Of a stretch of 64,000 bases of DNA, positions 1 through 13,447 are shown piece after piece. Made by a program: the position numbers and the translations under genes. This DNA comes from Ramazzottius varieornatus (taxonomy: Eukaryota; Tardigrada; Eutardigrada; Parachela; Ramazzottiidae): assembly GCA_001949185.1 (NCBI GenBank), contig BDGG01000004.1, positions 1,606,278 through 1,670,277 on the forward strand, written 5' to 3'. Numbering within the stretch: position 1 is the first letter of the stretch; every line of letters starts with the position of its first letter. The notes below the pieces were generated by a model. It was not told the origin of the DNA. It was given only the letters and a program-made list of their open reading frames with translations, and ran no database searches.

Positions 1-795
1 CGCATAATTTCCTTTCGAGTCCAGGCTTTGTGACAGTCAATACGCGACAAGACTTTGCGTGAGGCAAATGGAGACAGCTTTCGGCACTTTACATCCCACG
101 CTAGATTTCCATCGCGTGCGGAGGACTTTGTTATTCCGAGATGCACACGGACTGCTTGCCTGACCACAAGGAGCCCATACTATACGTCACTGGCCTTTTC
201 TCTTTGGCGATCTTCTCAAGGTGGCCCCGTAGGCAAAGACTAGCTGGCATTGGTGCAGTGGTTTCTCCGGGATAACTGGTGAACGCTGCTCGTTCGCTTG
301 ATCATTTTTGGACGGAGTATGTACTTCCGGTTCTTTGGTGACACGTACATGGAATACTAATGGTTGTTGAGGTTTAGGCGGAGAGACTGAACTGGGTCAA
401 TTGGTAGAGTATAGGGAACAGGAAAAACAATCTGAACAAACAGAACGTGTTTTTCATCGTTTGTTGCGTTGTTTACTTTGGATCAAAGGCCCGCGTTTGT
501 TCTGGACTTTTCTGTATCTCCGCGAAATGGTTAACGTTATGATAATCAGATTAAATTCAACGAGAAGCCTTTCGCTATTGGGTTACCATGTTGATCGTCA
601 ACGAAGTTGAACCAACGCCAATTACGGCGGACGAGAAGAAAGGGTTCGCTCCCTGCATGTATATAAGCTGCATCGTTAGGAACAATCTCGGGCTTTTAGG
701 GACCATATATTTTGCTTTGGACGAAATGGTTTTAACTTGCGGCAGCCGGATCGAGACCATGTATAATTTTGTGTCCAAGTTTTCTGCCTTTGTAG
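1..795. other. Unassigned 5' flank or intron of the NAV gene
   Basis: No recognisable domain is visible here. An ATG at 588 is in frame with the first accepted NAV exon, but the residues it would add (588-795) look random. A pyrimidine-rich acceptor ending at 795 is a better exon border. I therefore read this stretch as intron or 5' flank of NAV. Upstream NAV exons, including any calponin-homology domain, would lie off the window. Confidence 0.4.
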
Positions 796-3700
796 GTATT
801 CCCGCCCCTCGCTTTGCTCAAACCTCGCGACCGGTTTCGCCAGGAAGTTCCGCTTCACCGCACTCGCTCATCCCTGTTCCCTTTTCGAGAATCCCTGCCT
901 GTAACTCTGACCAGAAGGATCGCCACAGCCGGTCAAGCAGCACCGCTAGCTCCAAGCTTTCATCTCCTGGGACAAAATTTTCACAGAATGGTTCTTCCGG
1001 TAAGAACCCAAATCTTAATGCAATCACTTCAAACTGAATCCAGACAGAACGTGCGACCGTGCATAATGATGAAACTAGAACCGGTATGACCATCCTAAGT
1101 AACGGTTATTTATCACAGGTCTGATCCCGCCTACTCCTGGACTTCCGGCTCAAGATACGACCAACCTCGCCATGGGTAAAACATCGATGTTTGGATTTGG
1201 GTTCTTCCAAAAGACGAAGCAGGAGAAAGTTGTCAAGAACGCACTCTCTTCTTCTCCACCGAAACCATCTAACGAGAGGAACAGTACCGGTAGCAGTAGT
1301 AGTGGTTTTAGTTCCGCCAAGAGCGACACCTCGGCCAGTGGTAGCGATACGATATTAACCAGCCCAACATGCACCCCAGAGAATCCGAAGGCTCTCCAAC
1401 CAGCAAAAGAAACGAGGTACGAAAACGCTACAGCCGCAGTGACAAATAGTCCCAAGATGGTGATGAGGGCCCTGGCCAAGAAGACCTTCTCGAAATCCAG
1501 CAAGGAACCGCCAAGGTTACTTAGTGTAGAGCCCAAAGCGGAAGACCCACCGGTGCCGGTAGCTCTTGAAAGTAAGCTACCAGCTCCTAGCAGGTCGTCG
1601 GAAGCGAACAAGAGAGCTTCGAGACCGTTGAGCGGTATTCCGAGGAGTACTGGTCAGTCCATGCTACCGAAACCTGGCGAAGCATTTGCATCACCAGATG
1701 AGCAACCGTCTCCCTCACCTGCATCATTACCCTTGAAGAGCGAGCTGATGAGCTCAGCGTCGTCTTCCGTAGACAGAACTCCGAAGAAGCTGGCGCCATC
1801 GGCAGCTAAAGTGAGCGGAGCGCTGCCCGCGCCCTCTAGCGGGATACCTAAACCAGCGGCCATGACACCAAAGATTACAGCTTCCCAAGACTCCAAGCCG
1901 GAGAAACGGCTTTCCTTCCCAGCAAGCCAAACTTCGGGCGTTCCTGTAACGAAGTCATCAGGTTTGAAAAGTCCAATGGGCTGCTCGATAACTGACAGAA
2001 ATTCGAATGACAACCCGGAAGTAATTTCCTCGTCTTCGATGAAAAGCAATGAGGATCAGAGCAGCGTAGAACACAGAGGTCTCTCCAAGACGTCTGCAGA
2101 GGACGAGTACAAAGTACGGTTGCCGGAAGTAATTGCTGAGAAGCCAGACGGAGAACGGTCTCTTAATGGAACACTTGGAAAAGAGGTTTCCGTCGATGAG
2201 GAGGATCCCGTCTGGAAACCCAACGCATCCGGTGGGAGCGCCTCGGAGAAAGTACCTCGTGATGGCTCACCTGTAGCATCGTCAGTGGCGCTGCTCGATG
2301 AGAAGGAAGATTTAGGAACGCGAGGTTCGAACGAGGAAGCAGTCGCCACTTCTTCAGAGTCTATAGTAAGACAGCATTCTCAAGTTGCAGTAAGTGATAG
2401 TCGAGCAATCCGCGAAGGAAAGCAGCCGATGAATTCCTCTCCTGCTCGCACCGATATCAGTGCGGGATATCTTTCTGACGGTGATATCTTGATCTCATCA
2501 CACTCTTCGCAGCTGAGAATATTTGCCGATCATACGACAAATGGGTACATTAGTGAAGGTGGCGGAGACTTCGTGCGCAATGGATCAAACCGGAAGTTGA
2601 AGGACCGACAAAGAGAAGCAATGCCACTCATCAAAGAACCTTCTCCGATACAGATGCCACGATCTAGTGGGCAACCCCGATCCCCAAGAAAGAGGTGAGT
2701 GCTCGTAAAATGAAGTTGTATTCAGAAATAATCCAAATTTTAAACGTGTTACAGTTCCAAACACAAGAAATAATTTTGTTCCAATGAGACGACCGAAATT
2801 GGTTTTTTTGGCAATTTCTGTGTTGTTGGTGCGCGACTGATGAGAAACCCGAGTCCTTCTTCGAGCTGTGAGTAAATTTGAAAGAACTTCATTGAGTCTA
2901 TTAGGTTAGACAAACATTAATAGTTCGACGAGCTTCCTCGTGGAAGGAAAAAAGAACGGAGATGACCCGAAGATGAGCCATGAGGCGCTCGACAGAGGTT
3001 CGCGTAAAGTACTTGGTTCCGAGGCGGAACAGAACGGAAGTGGCACATTTGCGTAAATTAATAGTGCGGCAAAGAGTGTTTTGGTTTGCTTAGTGTCGCC
3101 TTGTCCTGACTCTTGTGTATGGAAAAAGAGTTAGGGCTAGTGATAGTCAAGTGCTTCTTACAAATCAATTAGCTGCTTTGCTTGACATATGGCCATCCAT
3201 TCCTTGGGAAAGACGAGGAAGACGCGCGGCTGTTGTGCCTGTACAAACGCCATCGATCCAGAAACGGATGTGTGGCTATATATCGTAAGTGGGGTCTCGC
3301 TTTTCTTAGGACTTTTCGGCTCTTCAACTTTCTTAGCCACTACCCGCGCGTTTCCTTGCTTGTGTCGTTGTGGATTACTTTGACCGACATCTGAATGTGA
3401 GAGTTAGATAGATTACCCCGCCGCGCGTTTAGCAGTTCAAAATGGTGTGAAACGCGACAGAAGGGACGAACGCCTTTCCTCTGTCTCCCTGGACGATTGC
3501 CGATTACGTCCGCATTCCAGGTTAGTTCAATCTCATCGAAACAGCTTAGATCTTCTCCGTTTTTTGCTCCCAATCAAAAAACTCAGACAGGAAGTCAGTT
3601 GTTTCTTTTCTATCCGCAGCAAATATTATCCTTGTGCGAAAATTTAGTCGCATATGGAAATTACCAAGTCGAGCCTGAAAATAGTCGATGCGTGGAATCA

Positions 3701-6700
3701 TGAGCCTCTCGAACTGGCTAGCGATCAGGAAGGACCCTTGTGATTTTTTCCTCTTACGGCATAGTTGGAATCAATATTAATCTGTGTCAGGGAAACTTCC
3801 TCATTACGATGGCTGCTACTTTTGTGCTCCCATGAGATTCAAATGGACTCCACAATCTGGACTAATGTTTTGCGATCTTTCCGGTACGGTGTGTTTTTCG
3901 GAGCTGGTGTGAATTTTTATGTGATACTCAAAATCGGTTCGCACGATACAAAAGAATTTTTTTTCTCAGTTACGAATGTTGTCCCGCTTATAGTACTAAA
4001 TTGCGAAAAAATTTCGAATATTACGGCCGTGATAGACACGCACAGGTTGACCGGAACTGAAAGAAATCTCCGTAGCTGTTTGAGACGTCCTGCTGAATTA
4101 AGTTGCACTTATCGGTGTCTCTTGGTGCGCGGCTGTATATTTTGATGGCTGGTATCGGGGCGTGGTTGTGGTGTGAATTATAGAGAGATGTTTCGTGATG
4201 GTTCCCCGTGCACGACAAAAGACCGTTAAGCTTAGTGAGCGGAGCGTATGCTGTGAGACACCTTCCCCGAGTACCATTTCTGTTAATAATGCAAGAAAGC
4301 CGCTGTAATTCTGAAGTAGATGGAGTTACGGCTTAGTACTTGTCATGCCTCAATGCAACCTTCGCATCATCTTTACATAATACCCGCATTGTTTTAAATC
4401 TGCGCATAGCTTGCGCATACATTTGATGCGACCTCAGTAGAAAAGTTATGGCGGTAAGGCCGTATATCGTTAAAAAATAGGTCAGGAACCTGGAAAGAGT
4501 CATTGAAGAAAATTGGCTCTTCAGAATAGCAGGCTGTGGCAAAGTAGTCTGGAGGGACCTCAGGGAACCCTCAGAACTCTCACACAGCTTTAAGGAAAAC
4601 TCCGTCGAAAGTATCATATAGTACAGTATGGTAAACAATCTCGATATACAGGGAGGACCCTTGTGTTGTTCGACGGATACGCCCACTTATAGCGTACCTA
4701 TGTAAGTTGACGAGGAGGACAGTGAGCAGTAGACCGGGACGTACTTCATCCCACATTCCGCCGGAGAAAGTTCGTTGCCCCATAAGTCAGCTTCTTTTTT
4801 TAATTAATTGGTAGAAGCTGTTGCATTACTGGGAAGCTTGGGAACGAACCTGGTGCAGAATGTCTCTTTGTTCTACGCGTTGCTCGACCCGTAGACTGCG
4901 CATGTATGATTGGCAGCTGACAGAGTTTCTCATCTGTTTAGCTATCCTACGCATACAGTGGCGGAGTTGTTTCAAATCGCACGTTTCACCGTAACATCGT
5001 GAAGATGTTACGGTAGAAATTTTAAAATTTGTAGTGGGCCATCTCTTTATTTGACGTGTGGGTAGTTCTTTCGCGTACGGTTGAGGATTACGCACTCAAG
5101 TAGACAACGGCGGTAATGGCTCGAATATGTAATGGAGATGAATTTATCTTGATCCGACATTTCGGCTCTCGTATTGATCTCCGATGTTAGAGCCGCTGGT
5201 CAATCATCTTCTGCCATCTCTCCGCTTTCATTTTGTACTTGGCGTGTTTTCTAAGTTAGCCAATGGTCGCTCCGGGCTTTCTCAAAACTAATTTAGCTAC
5301 TCGACCCAACGCTTGACTTCTGTGTGTATCTTTGAGGCGCGGTCGCGTGCGCCTTTCTTTGCACTGTACTGTCTGTAGATTCTGGAAGGTTCTTACTTTA
5401 TCGTCATTATCACGAGCCATCGAAACAGTTATCTATCCATGCATTGCAAAAAACTATCTGGAGAACCGCATGATAGTTTATCTCTTTGTGTCTGACGTCA
5501 AGATGGGTTCTCTGCCGGTGCAGTCGGATCCTTTACGGTCTAATCGAGTAGCAATAATTCGCTTTTGATATCCCCTCATTTTGGATGTTCTTTGTGAGGA
5601 CACTTGTCTCAAAGTGATTTAGGAGCTTCAGAGACTCCCTGGTATCCGGTTTGCGTTTTGCGGCTTTTCTTTCATTTTGTCTGGTAGCGCGTGCGTGTGT
5701 ATATTTCGATCGACATACTGGCCGAGTTGGACATCAGCATGGCGCGTGTCAGTACCTCCATTATCGAACGCGCATTTCGGTAGAATCTCAGAACCCCACC
5801 ATGATACTTGATGGATCATCTGCCAGTCTAATCATCGCGCAAAAGTAAACCAGTATTGCGCAGAGGCCACTGCGCAAATCTGCGGTCTTTGCGGCCTCTT
5901 CCGACAGTTTGTGATGACTTCTGTCCATGCGGAGCTGTTTAACTTTATTGACACACTCTTTCGGTAGGAGTACCAGGGAACCTCCAAAAGGGGTTCCAAA
6001 CCTTTTTTTTGAACTCAATTGATCTAATATCGTATAGCTTGAATCGAAGGTTCCGAATACGCTCCTACACGAATTTCGTTAGCGCAAATCCGCCGATGCT
6101 TGAAATCATAAGGCTTGTCATAATTCCTTTCTACTGTCACAAGCACCTTTTGTGCGTTGTTTGTCAAACAGACACCGATGAGGAAGAATCAATATAACGC
6201 TTCTTGCTATTTTCACAGAGTGGACATAGAGGAAAGTCTGTCTGAGGTTGGTCCGTACGGAGACAGCAACGCGGACGCTGGCCGTCAAGTCTCGCATCCG
6301 CAGCCAGCGAAAACACCAAATGGACCTCTCCATCAGCATTCCGGCTTGTCAGGTGGTGTCATACCAAACAGCGAGAATGGCGATTCCAATGCGCATCACT
6401 CGGTTGCCTCCATGCCGCTGCTGCGCGTCAGTCGCACCGAAGAGATGCGGCGACCGAAGCCGGCTCCCATCTCTCCACCGCCTCGGGACCCCGAAACGGC
6501 TCTGTCATCTTCACCCAGAAACCCGACACCTAATGGTTTCGGAAATTACTCAGAAATCAGTATGCGTCGCATTACCGACATCTACGCCAGTCCTGTCCGG
6601 AAGAGAACACCGGCTAAACAGTCCGAGGCGTATTCCGAGCCAGAGTTCGCCGGTCGAAATGGTCTGGGGAAAGAGTCTTTCTCAATGACTACCACAAACA

Positions 6701-9700
6701 ACCATGCCAACGGAAAGTCTAACGACATGATGAGCGTTATGTCAAATGGAAGGGAAAGAAACAAGATATCGGGTAGCACGCAAACCAGTCCTCAAGAACA
6801 GCAGCAGTCAAAGCAGCCTGTCACGAATGGTCCCAATAACCATTACTCGACAAATTCATTAAGTCGCGGGATGAGCCGGCACGCGATCACGTCGGCAAAC
6901 GGCGCAAATGGACAGGTCAGTCTTTCCCACAAAAATAAATGGAGCGCTGATTTTTTAGTCAAACGGAAACTGTTTCGAAAAAAAACGTTTCCGGCGTTTT
7001 CAGTGTAAACATATTTTGGGCAAGGAATTTATTCTTGTTTGCATCAGAAATCATTTTAAATTATAATTTTAGTCTGTGCTGTATCTGCATGAAATTAACA
7101 TTTATATATGAATTTTGCTTGTTGACTATAGGAGCTTCCGCGTTGCCGAAGTGTTGTCCAAGGACAAATGGAAATGACACTAGCACCTTCTCAGCCCCAC
7201 CTCTTCGCCTCTTCCACCGCGTTCGACGGTCTTCTTGCCGCCTCAAGATCATGCAGTAACTCTACATCCAGGTTCTCCGTCCCGACACGTCCGCAAGAAT
7301 ATTCCGTCATGGACATGGATCCCCGAAGGTACGACATGACAAACGAGCCCGTGTCTTCGTTGCCGCCCAAGAGTAACCGTTTGTTGCGTCAAACTAATGG
7401 TCATCTGGAGGCAAGTCAGGCGGAAATGTACAACAGGTCAAGTGGGGCTCATCAGGGAATATATTCTCGGCCTGGCGTTGAAGCTCACTTTCGCGACTCG
7501 GGCTTCTCCACTACATCGTCCATGTGGGATCATCCGCACCGTGGTGGTGCTGGTGGTAGCTCCTCTCAACCCAGCAGTGCGCGGGGATATCCGTTGACCT
7601 ACTCCTCCATGAATACTCATGGAATGAATCATTTCGATGAGCTCGATAATAGTTCCACCGCCTCATTTCCGCTCCAGAGCCTCAATCGTTCTTCCGCACC
7701 TGGGTCTCCCTTGCTGTCATACAGCCTTCCGCGGCACACTCAGTCGAATAACGGAAGTAACGTCCGTAATACTCCCTCCCTCTCACCTTACGTCGGTAGC
7801 TTGCTGTCGAAAATCCACTCGCGGGATGATGAGATGAACGGGTCGCTGGCTTCTCTCGTGTCTGCGGCATCGTCTGTGCCCACTTCGGTATGCAATCTTA
7901 ATTGAGCAACATACAGTCGGAATTAGTTGTGAGCCTCCATTACTTGCACTTCAAGTATGCATTGGTCTTCTATTGTGTATTTTCCAGAGTGAAGATAGGC
8001 AAGCAAGGGAGGTCCGAAAGTTGCGAAGAGAACTCGAACGCCTGCATGATCAGCTTGCCCATATGGCTCTCCAAAAGGTACCCTCCAACTGAATCATCGC
8101 CGATAGTGGAAAAAGACAATAATGGCATGAATGTATTTAGGCGCCACAAGTCACGGCCTTCGAAAACGTCCTGAACAGTATTTCGGAGAGACTGATTGCT
8201 CTGGATGCGAACTCGCTGCGAAAGGCAGGTCAATGTCGAGTTTGCCTGACAGCACTTATCGTGTGTAACAAATTTGTGGTTGTTCGTAGGACGGGGAACT
8301 GTCGGAAATTCGACGCACTGTAGACGCACTACGGCAGCGTGGTTCGGAAGCCGGTTTGGTGTCGCAAGAGAAAATGAACGCACCGACCAGTCCGAACCTC
8401 GCACGCCGACACACTTTCAACTCAGCGAAAGATGCCATTGGAGGTACGTCGCCGATAAATTAGTATTCTCTTTCTCAAAATTTGCTCGTTGTGAACCGGA
8501 AGTCAAAAATTGACAGCGTGCTTTGCAGAGAACACGGAAAAAGCACCACGAGTCTTGTCACGGCAAATGTCAACCGACTCCGTTGCGTCCTTGAATAGTC
8601 TAGCCAGTAACGACAGCACGCAACTGGACGACGAAGGCAAGAAGAAAAAGAAGAAAAGCTGGGTAAGTTGTCTGGTACAATGGGATTATTACGGTAATAC
8701 GGTTTTGCCTTTGTGGTACTTGCCAGTGCGTGTCGTGGTTGCGTGATCGTGCAGCTCTGTTGACTAAAGTGGGAAACCTTTAATAATACAATGTCTCTTC
8801 GGTGGCGGACTATCCCTAACACTAGCTACTAATCTTTCAGGTTCAGTCTAAAGAATGTCAAAAGGTAACATATGTCCCTTACACCCTGTCCCTTACTGGT
8901 TGTCCTTCTTGATTGTATTCTTCAAGTTTACCCGTTTAATGTCGTTACTCCGGTGATGGGTCTTTGCTGCAGTGTAAACTGCTAATGTTTCTCACAAAGC
9001 AGGAGCACAAGGAGGTGCAAAACGTTGTTTCGGCGTTTTCATATGTGTTCTGAATTTTCTAGCTGCGTTCATCATTCAGTAAAGCGTTCTCTCGGGGTCG
9101 TCCGAAACCCAAGAACGGGGCTTCGAGTATCTCTGACGCGGAAGACGGAAGGAGCCTGGACTTCTCAACGTCGGTTCCAAACTCACCGTTGTTACAAGCC
9201 TCCAGGATGACCGTCCATGCAAGCCGGCATCCACCGTCTGCACTGCAAACTAACGTCAATGGCTCCGTCAAACCCGCGAGTTCCTTCTCTGCGTAAGTAA
9301 AGTCTTCTATCTGTTACTTGGCATTGACGTGGTTATCACTAACCGCATTACTGCTCAATCGTAGGCTGGATCGGATGGATGAGCGGGATGAAACGTCCAT
9401 GGTAGATGACTTGCAAAAGCAGCTCCGAGAAAAAGAAATGGCTCTTAATGACTTTCGCTTGGACGCCCTAAACTCGGCTCAGCAAATGGACCAGTATAAG
9501 GAGTCTCTGGCGCAGATGAAGGTCAGTCTTTCTTCCATATTCCTTCTCGTTCCCCTCAACCTCAACTCGATTTCATGGTCATCTGTCTTCCAGAGTGAAA
9601 TAGAGGGATTACGACAGGACAATTTACGACTGCAACGTCTCATCGCCGTAAAGCGCCGCAGTGCTTCCTCTGAAAGGAAATCACCTCGCGATGGTGGCGC

Positions 9701-12076
9701 GAGGTCTACACCTTCCGGTAATATATTCTATATCCCGAAAGATCATCAACCAGCGTTTCGAAAAAGTGTTTCATTTCAAAAAAAAATTTAAACCTAACCA
9801 AAATCCCTTCCGAATTCGTTCGAAGATCTGTGAAGATCCTTCGGCGTCAACGTAGCTTTTCTGGTACCATGTTCTCTTGTCCTGCCATCTCAATTCACGA
9901 CATTTTTCTACATTTCTCTCATAATAGTATTTTTACTACTTTTCTCAAAGTGGTTATTCGTTAGTCAAAATAGTTTGACAATTGACTCTAATTGTTGCGT
10001 CTTATTTTGAAACAGAGTCTGGCATTGGAGATGAGTCTCCAACCTTCGATGCACGACAAGTTCCTGTCCGGGTGGTGATGATGGAAAACGGAGCTCAAGA
10101 CGAGACTTCTCCGGAGGACGTTCTCATCGGCGCCGTAAAGATCGGGTCAGCCACGCAGTGGGATCACCTTGACCGAGATGTCAGAAAGGTTTTCGAGGAC
10201 TACGTAAGTCGGATCAGCGGCCATCGCAAGCACCTCGGCATGGAAATATCGACGTCGAACCAGCACACGGTCGACCTTGGCCTAAACGCTGAGTCGATCG
10301 CATGTTACAACTTGGGAAACACCCTCCGAAGTGGTACCAAGTCCACCAACACAGAACCCAACTTGCCCATTGACTGCGTTCGTGGAGACGACGAGAAGAT
10401 TCGCATCATCGTCAAAGGTGACTTCGAACGAAGAGCAATCAGCGGTTACAGTATACGACAAGTAGCCTATATCTTTTATTGATAGGAAGCCGAGAACAGT
10501 CCCTGGAGCTTCTTGCCTTCCAGAGCCTGATTCCCAGATTCTTGCTGGAACGTTATATATGCCTAATTTCCGACCATAAGCGCGTCATCCTCTGTGGACC
10601 CTCTGGTACCGGGAAGTCTTTCCTGGCTCTCAAGATGGCTCAGCATCTGGTTCTCCGGTAAGTACCTGTCATGTGCAATTTCCACTTATATGATTTGTCG
10701 ATGCTGACGAAGATGTTATTGCTTTTACAGATCCGGAAAATCCACTGTCGAGGGATCCATCATAGTGATCAACGTCGAGCAAAACTCTAGTGGTACGCTG
10801 CGACAGTACCTGAAGGATATCACCGAGCAATGCGAAAATAAGTAAGCGAGCATGTTCGATATTCACGTCGTAGTACGATGGACATACGGTACTCATAGAC
10901 CACTTTCTTTTCAGAGACGCCGACGTCCCGCTTGTTGTCATCATCGACAACCTGCACCACATAACTTCCCTAGGAGAGGTGTTTAATGGTTTTCTGAGTG
11001 TAAAGCACCATCGATGGTAAGGCTGCTTACTACCTGCCGAACATACAACGAGACTCTGAAGTTCAGTTTGAACTAGCTGTGTCTTTGTAGTCCTTTCATC
11101 ATCGGGACAATGAACCAGTCTGTTCCGTCTCCTTCAAAAATACAACTGCACCACAACTTCCGGTGAGCCTTGGTTTTCTGTGTCAAAAAGCATAATTTTT
11201 CAACAAACTTGCGTAAGTTGCTGCTGCCCTTATAGCTGGATCATGTGTGCCAACCATACCGAGCCGCTTAGAGGATTCCTCGCTCGTTACCTGAAACGCA
11301 AGCTGGTCGAGCACGAAAACACCGTCAGCCTCAAAGATTCAGCACTAACAAGCATCGTCGACTGGGTTCCTCAGGCTTGGTCTCACGTAAACTCCTGCCT
11401 AGAGAAACACGGGTCCGCCGACTTGACCATTGGCCCGGCAGAGTTCCTACAGTGTCCCATGAACGTCCGAGAGTCCCAGCAGTGGTTCACCAACCTGTGG
11501 AACTACTCTTTGGTCCCTTACATCCTCGAAGCAGTCAAGAAAGGCCTTCAAGTAAGCTACGCAGTCTCCACGGCTGTATTTCCTTGAGAACTGGGTCTAA
11601 TGTTTCTCTTACTTTCCAGCTATACGGCCGATGTGAGATAACTTGGGAAGATCCAGCCGACTGGATCATCCACACCTACCCCTGGCCTGGAACCGGATCG
11701 TCTCAGATCGATGTGGAGGTGTATTCCCTTCTTCGACTACGCCCAGAAGACGTCGGTTTCGACACATATGGCCTCAACCTTCTCTCTCCAAAATCAACCA
11801 CGAGCACGTCTCTCGGTGATCGATCTGACGGAGGTTCCTTCGACACAACCATGCAACCCGACTCGGTGATCGGAACTTTCGGTGTCGACTCGGAAAACGA
11901 CCCTTTAGTACGTTTTCGACTTCGTGTAGTCGGTTAAAAGAACGGGTTTTTTTATCTGAGTTGCTCTCTTTCTCCTACAGAGTGATATGGTCAAGCGCCT
12001 GCAAGAAGTAGCTCGATATTCGAATAACGAGCAAAAGTCAACCGAGCAATCTGTGCTCAAACCCCAGGACCACTAA
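796..12076 (+). CDS. NAV: Neuron navigator (NAV/unc-53/sickie), 5'-incomplete, about 20 exons
   Basis: Cytoskeleton-associated protein; in other animals NAV/UNC-53/Sickie act at microtubule plus ends and on actin during axon guidance and cell migration. My exons are 796-999, 1119-2694, 6219-6915, 7132-7887, 7988-8077, 8141-8239, 8290-8443, 8529-8662, 8841-8864, 9063-9292, 9365-9521, 9594-9717, 10016-10417, 10486-10657, 10731-10841, 10915-11016, 11091-11162, 11236-11551, 11620-11907 and 11981-12076. They join in one frame to give at least 1,933 residues. A long Ser/Pro-rich region holds the family motif GYLSDGDIL (about 2468). A Lys-rich stretch ending in SW (about 8640) and a coiled coil (about 9370-9650) follow. 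The C-terminal AAA-type ATPase domain has Walker A GPSGTGKS (about 10598) and the conserved block DWVPQAW. Intron 2695-6218 is unusually long for this window. The 5' end is not identified, and the donor after 8239 (GTTTGC) is weak. Identity is secure. Confidence 0.93.
2695..6218 (+). other. Long intron of NAV (3.5 kb)
   Basis: No protein similarity seen on either strand, and the open frames are short and random-looking. It contains a perfect 10-base inverted repeat with a 5-base loop (4989-5013). It could hold an alternative first exon or an enhancer, but nothing in the sequence shows that. Confidence 0.6.
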
Positions 12077-12280
12077 TCCGTACCAATTCTGCATTATTTT
12101 TGCCCGTTTCTTTCATAACTTGCCAGTATCCTGGCGCTGTCACTGAATGGACCAAAATAGATATCAAATGCCGTTTTTTTTGTTAGAAGCCTTGTTCGTG
12201 CGGTACAGTCGATGACTTACTTTGTTGTTTCCCGTGATCAAAGATGTTATAATCTCGAATCTTTCACTCTGGATAAAACG

Positions 12281-12286
12281 AATAAA
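12281..12286 (+). terminator. Candidate NAV polyadenylation signal AATAAA
   Basis: Canonical hexamer 205 bases after the NAV stop. It lies 58 bases before the stop codon of the convergent CEBPZ gene, so the two 3' ends probably overlap or nearly touch. Confidence 0.4.
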
Positions 12287-12343
12287 TCAACCAACAGAAA
12301 CTTTTCGGTTACCGTTAAATGGCTTTTCCGAGTAGAGGGCTCT

Positions 12344-13411
12344 TCAGTCATCATCCATGTCATCGTCGCTGACGTCTGACTCGCCATCGATCTCGTCCAC
12401 GTCGTCGTCTTCCGTCTCACCTTCATCGTTATCCGACGAAAACGCCGCTTCCAAAGCGTCTTTCTCACCTTCCGAGAAGTTGTCTTGATCGTCGTCTTCA
12501 TCGCCGAAGAGCGATGCATCGTCATCGAGCGCCTCTCTTTCTTCTTGTTCGTCGTTGACGTCACTGGAAACAGACAACATACTATGAAGTTCCAAACCTG
12601 AACGGAAGATTCAGACAGGTCGAAAGACTGTGACGTACGCAGCAAAGTCCATATCGACGTCAGCCTGGCCCTTCTCGTACTCGTCCAGGAACTGGTCAAA
12701 TTCACTGTCGGCCACACTTTCCACTTCCATGTCGTCGTCAAGCGCGTTGGCTTTCTTCTGGCGCAGTTTCTGAGTAAGATACCTATAATGTGAGGCGATT
12801 CACACGACATGATCTCGGAATCCCCAATAGTTAGTATTGAAGAGCGTACCTGTGTAAAAACTGCTCATCGTCGGGTATTTTCTTCTTGGGAAGATTCAGG
12901 TACTGGTCACTGAGGACCGGTAAGTCCCTCGCGCTATCCTGAGTCTTATCCGTTGCTTTCTTCTTTGGGTTCCGGTACACAAACCGATCCAGGAAATGAA
13001 TGGAGGTGAAGTCCTCGAAAGGGTCTCCGGCGTACTGTATCGGCTTGCTCTGTAAGGTGAGACAGAAGAACGCATGGCTAACTGAACGCAAAATACTTGG
13101 ACAGAGAGGTTCACTGTTTGTCAGAGCTCACCTGGAGGACGCAATCAGCGAACCGCGCGACGGACGGATGGTAATGCCGGCAGAGTGCATGGAGTTCCCA
13201 TATCTGGACAAACTCAGCTCCGCAGTACAGAGGGTTCCTCGCTACGGCGCTGTACTCCGTTATAGGAGTTCTTGACACTGGCTTGGTAGTGCCATCTTCC
13301 TCTTCCTCCATATGATGGGAAGGTCCAACCTTATTCGCTAATGTCGCCTACACGAATGGTTTGAGGATATCAAGTGTTACTAACTATTCTAACTTCCAAA
13401 CTATATACCAA

Positions 13412-13447
<36 letters not shown>

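Noticed and set aside
588-1037. Plus-strand frame with ATG 588 as the NAV start
   Set aside because: Only its downstream half (from 796) continues the NAV exon. The part before has no family character and a good acceptor ends at 795.
12247-12810. Minus-strand 187-codon frame at the CEBPZ 3' end
   Set aside because: It is a shadow of the acidic CEBPZ exons read in another frame, crossing the intron at 12564-12638.
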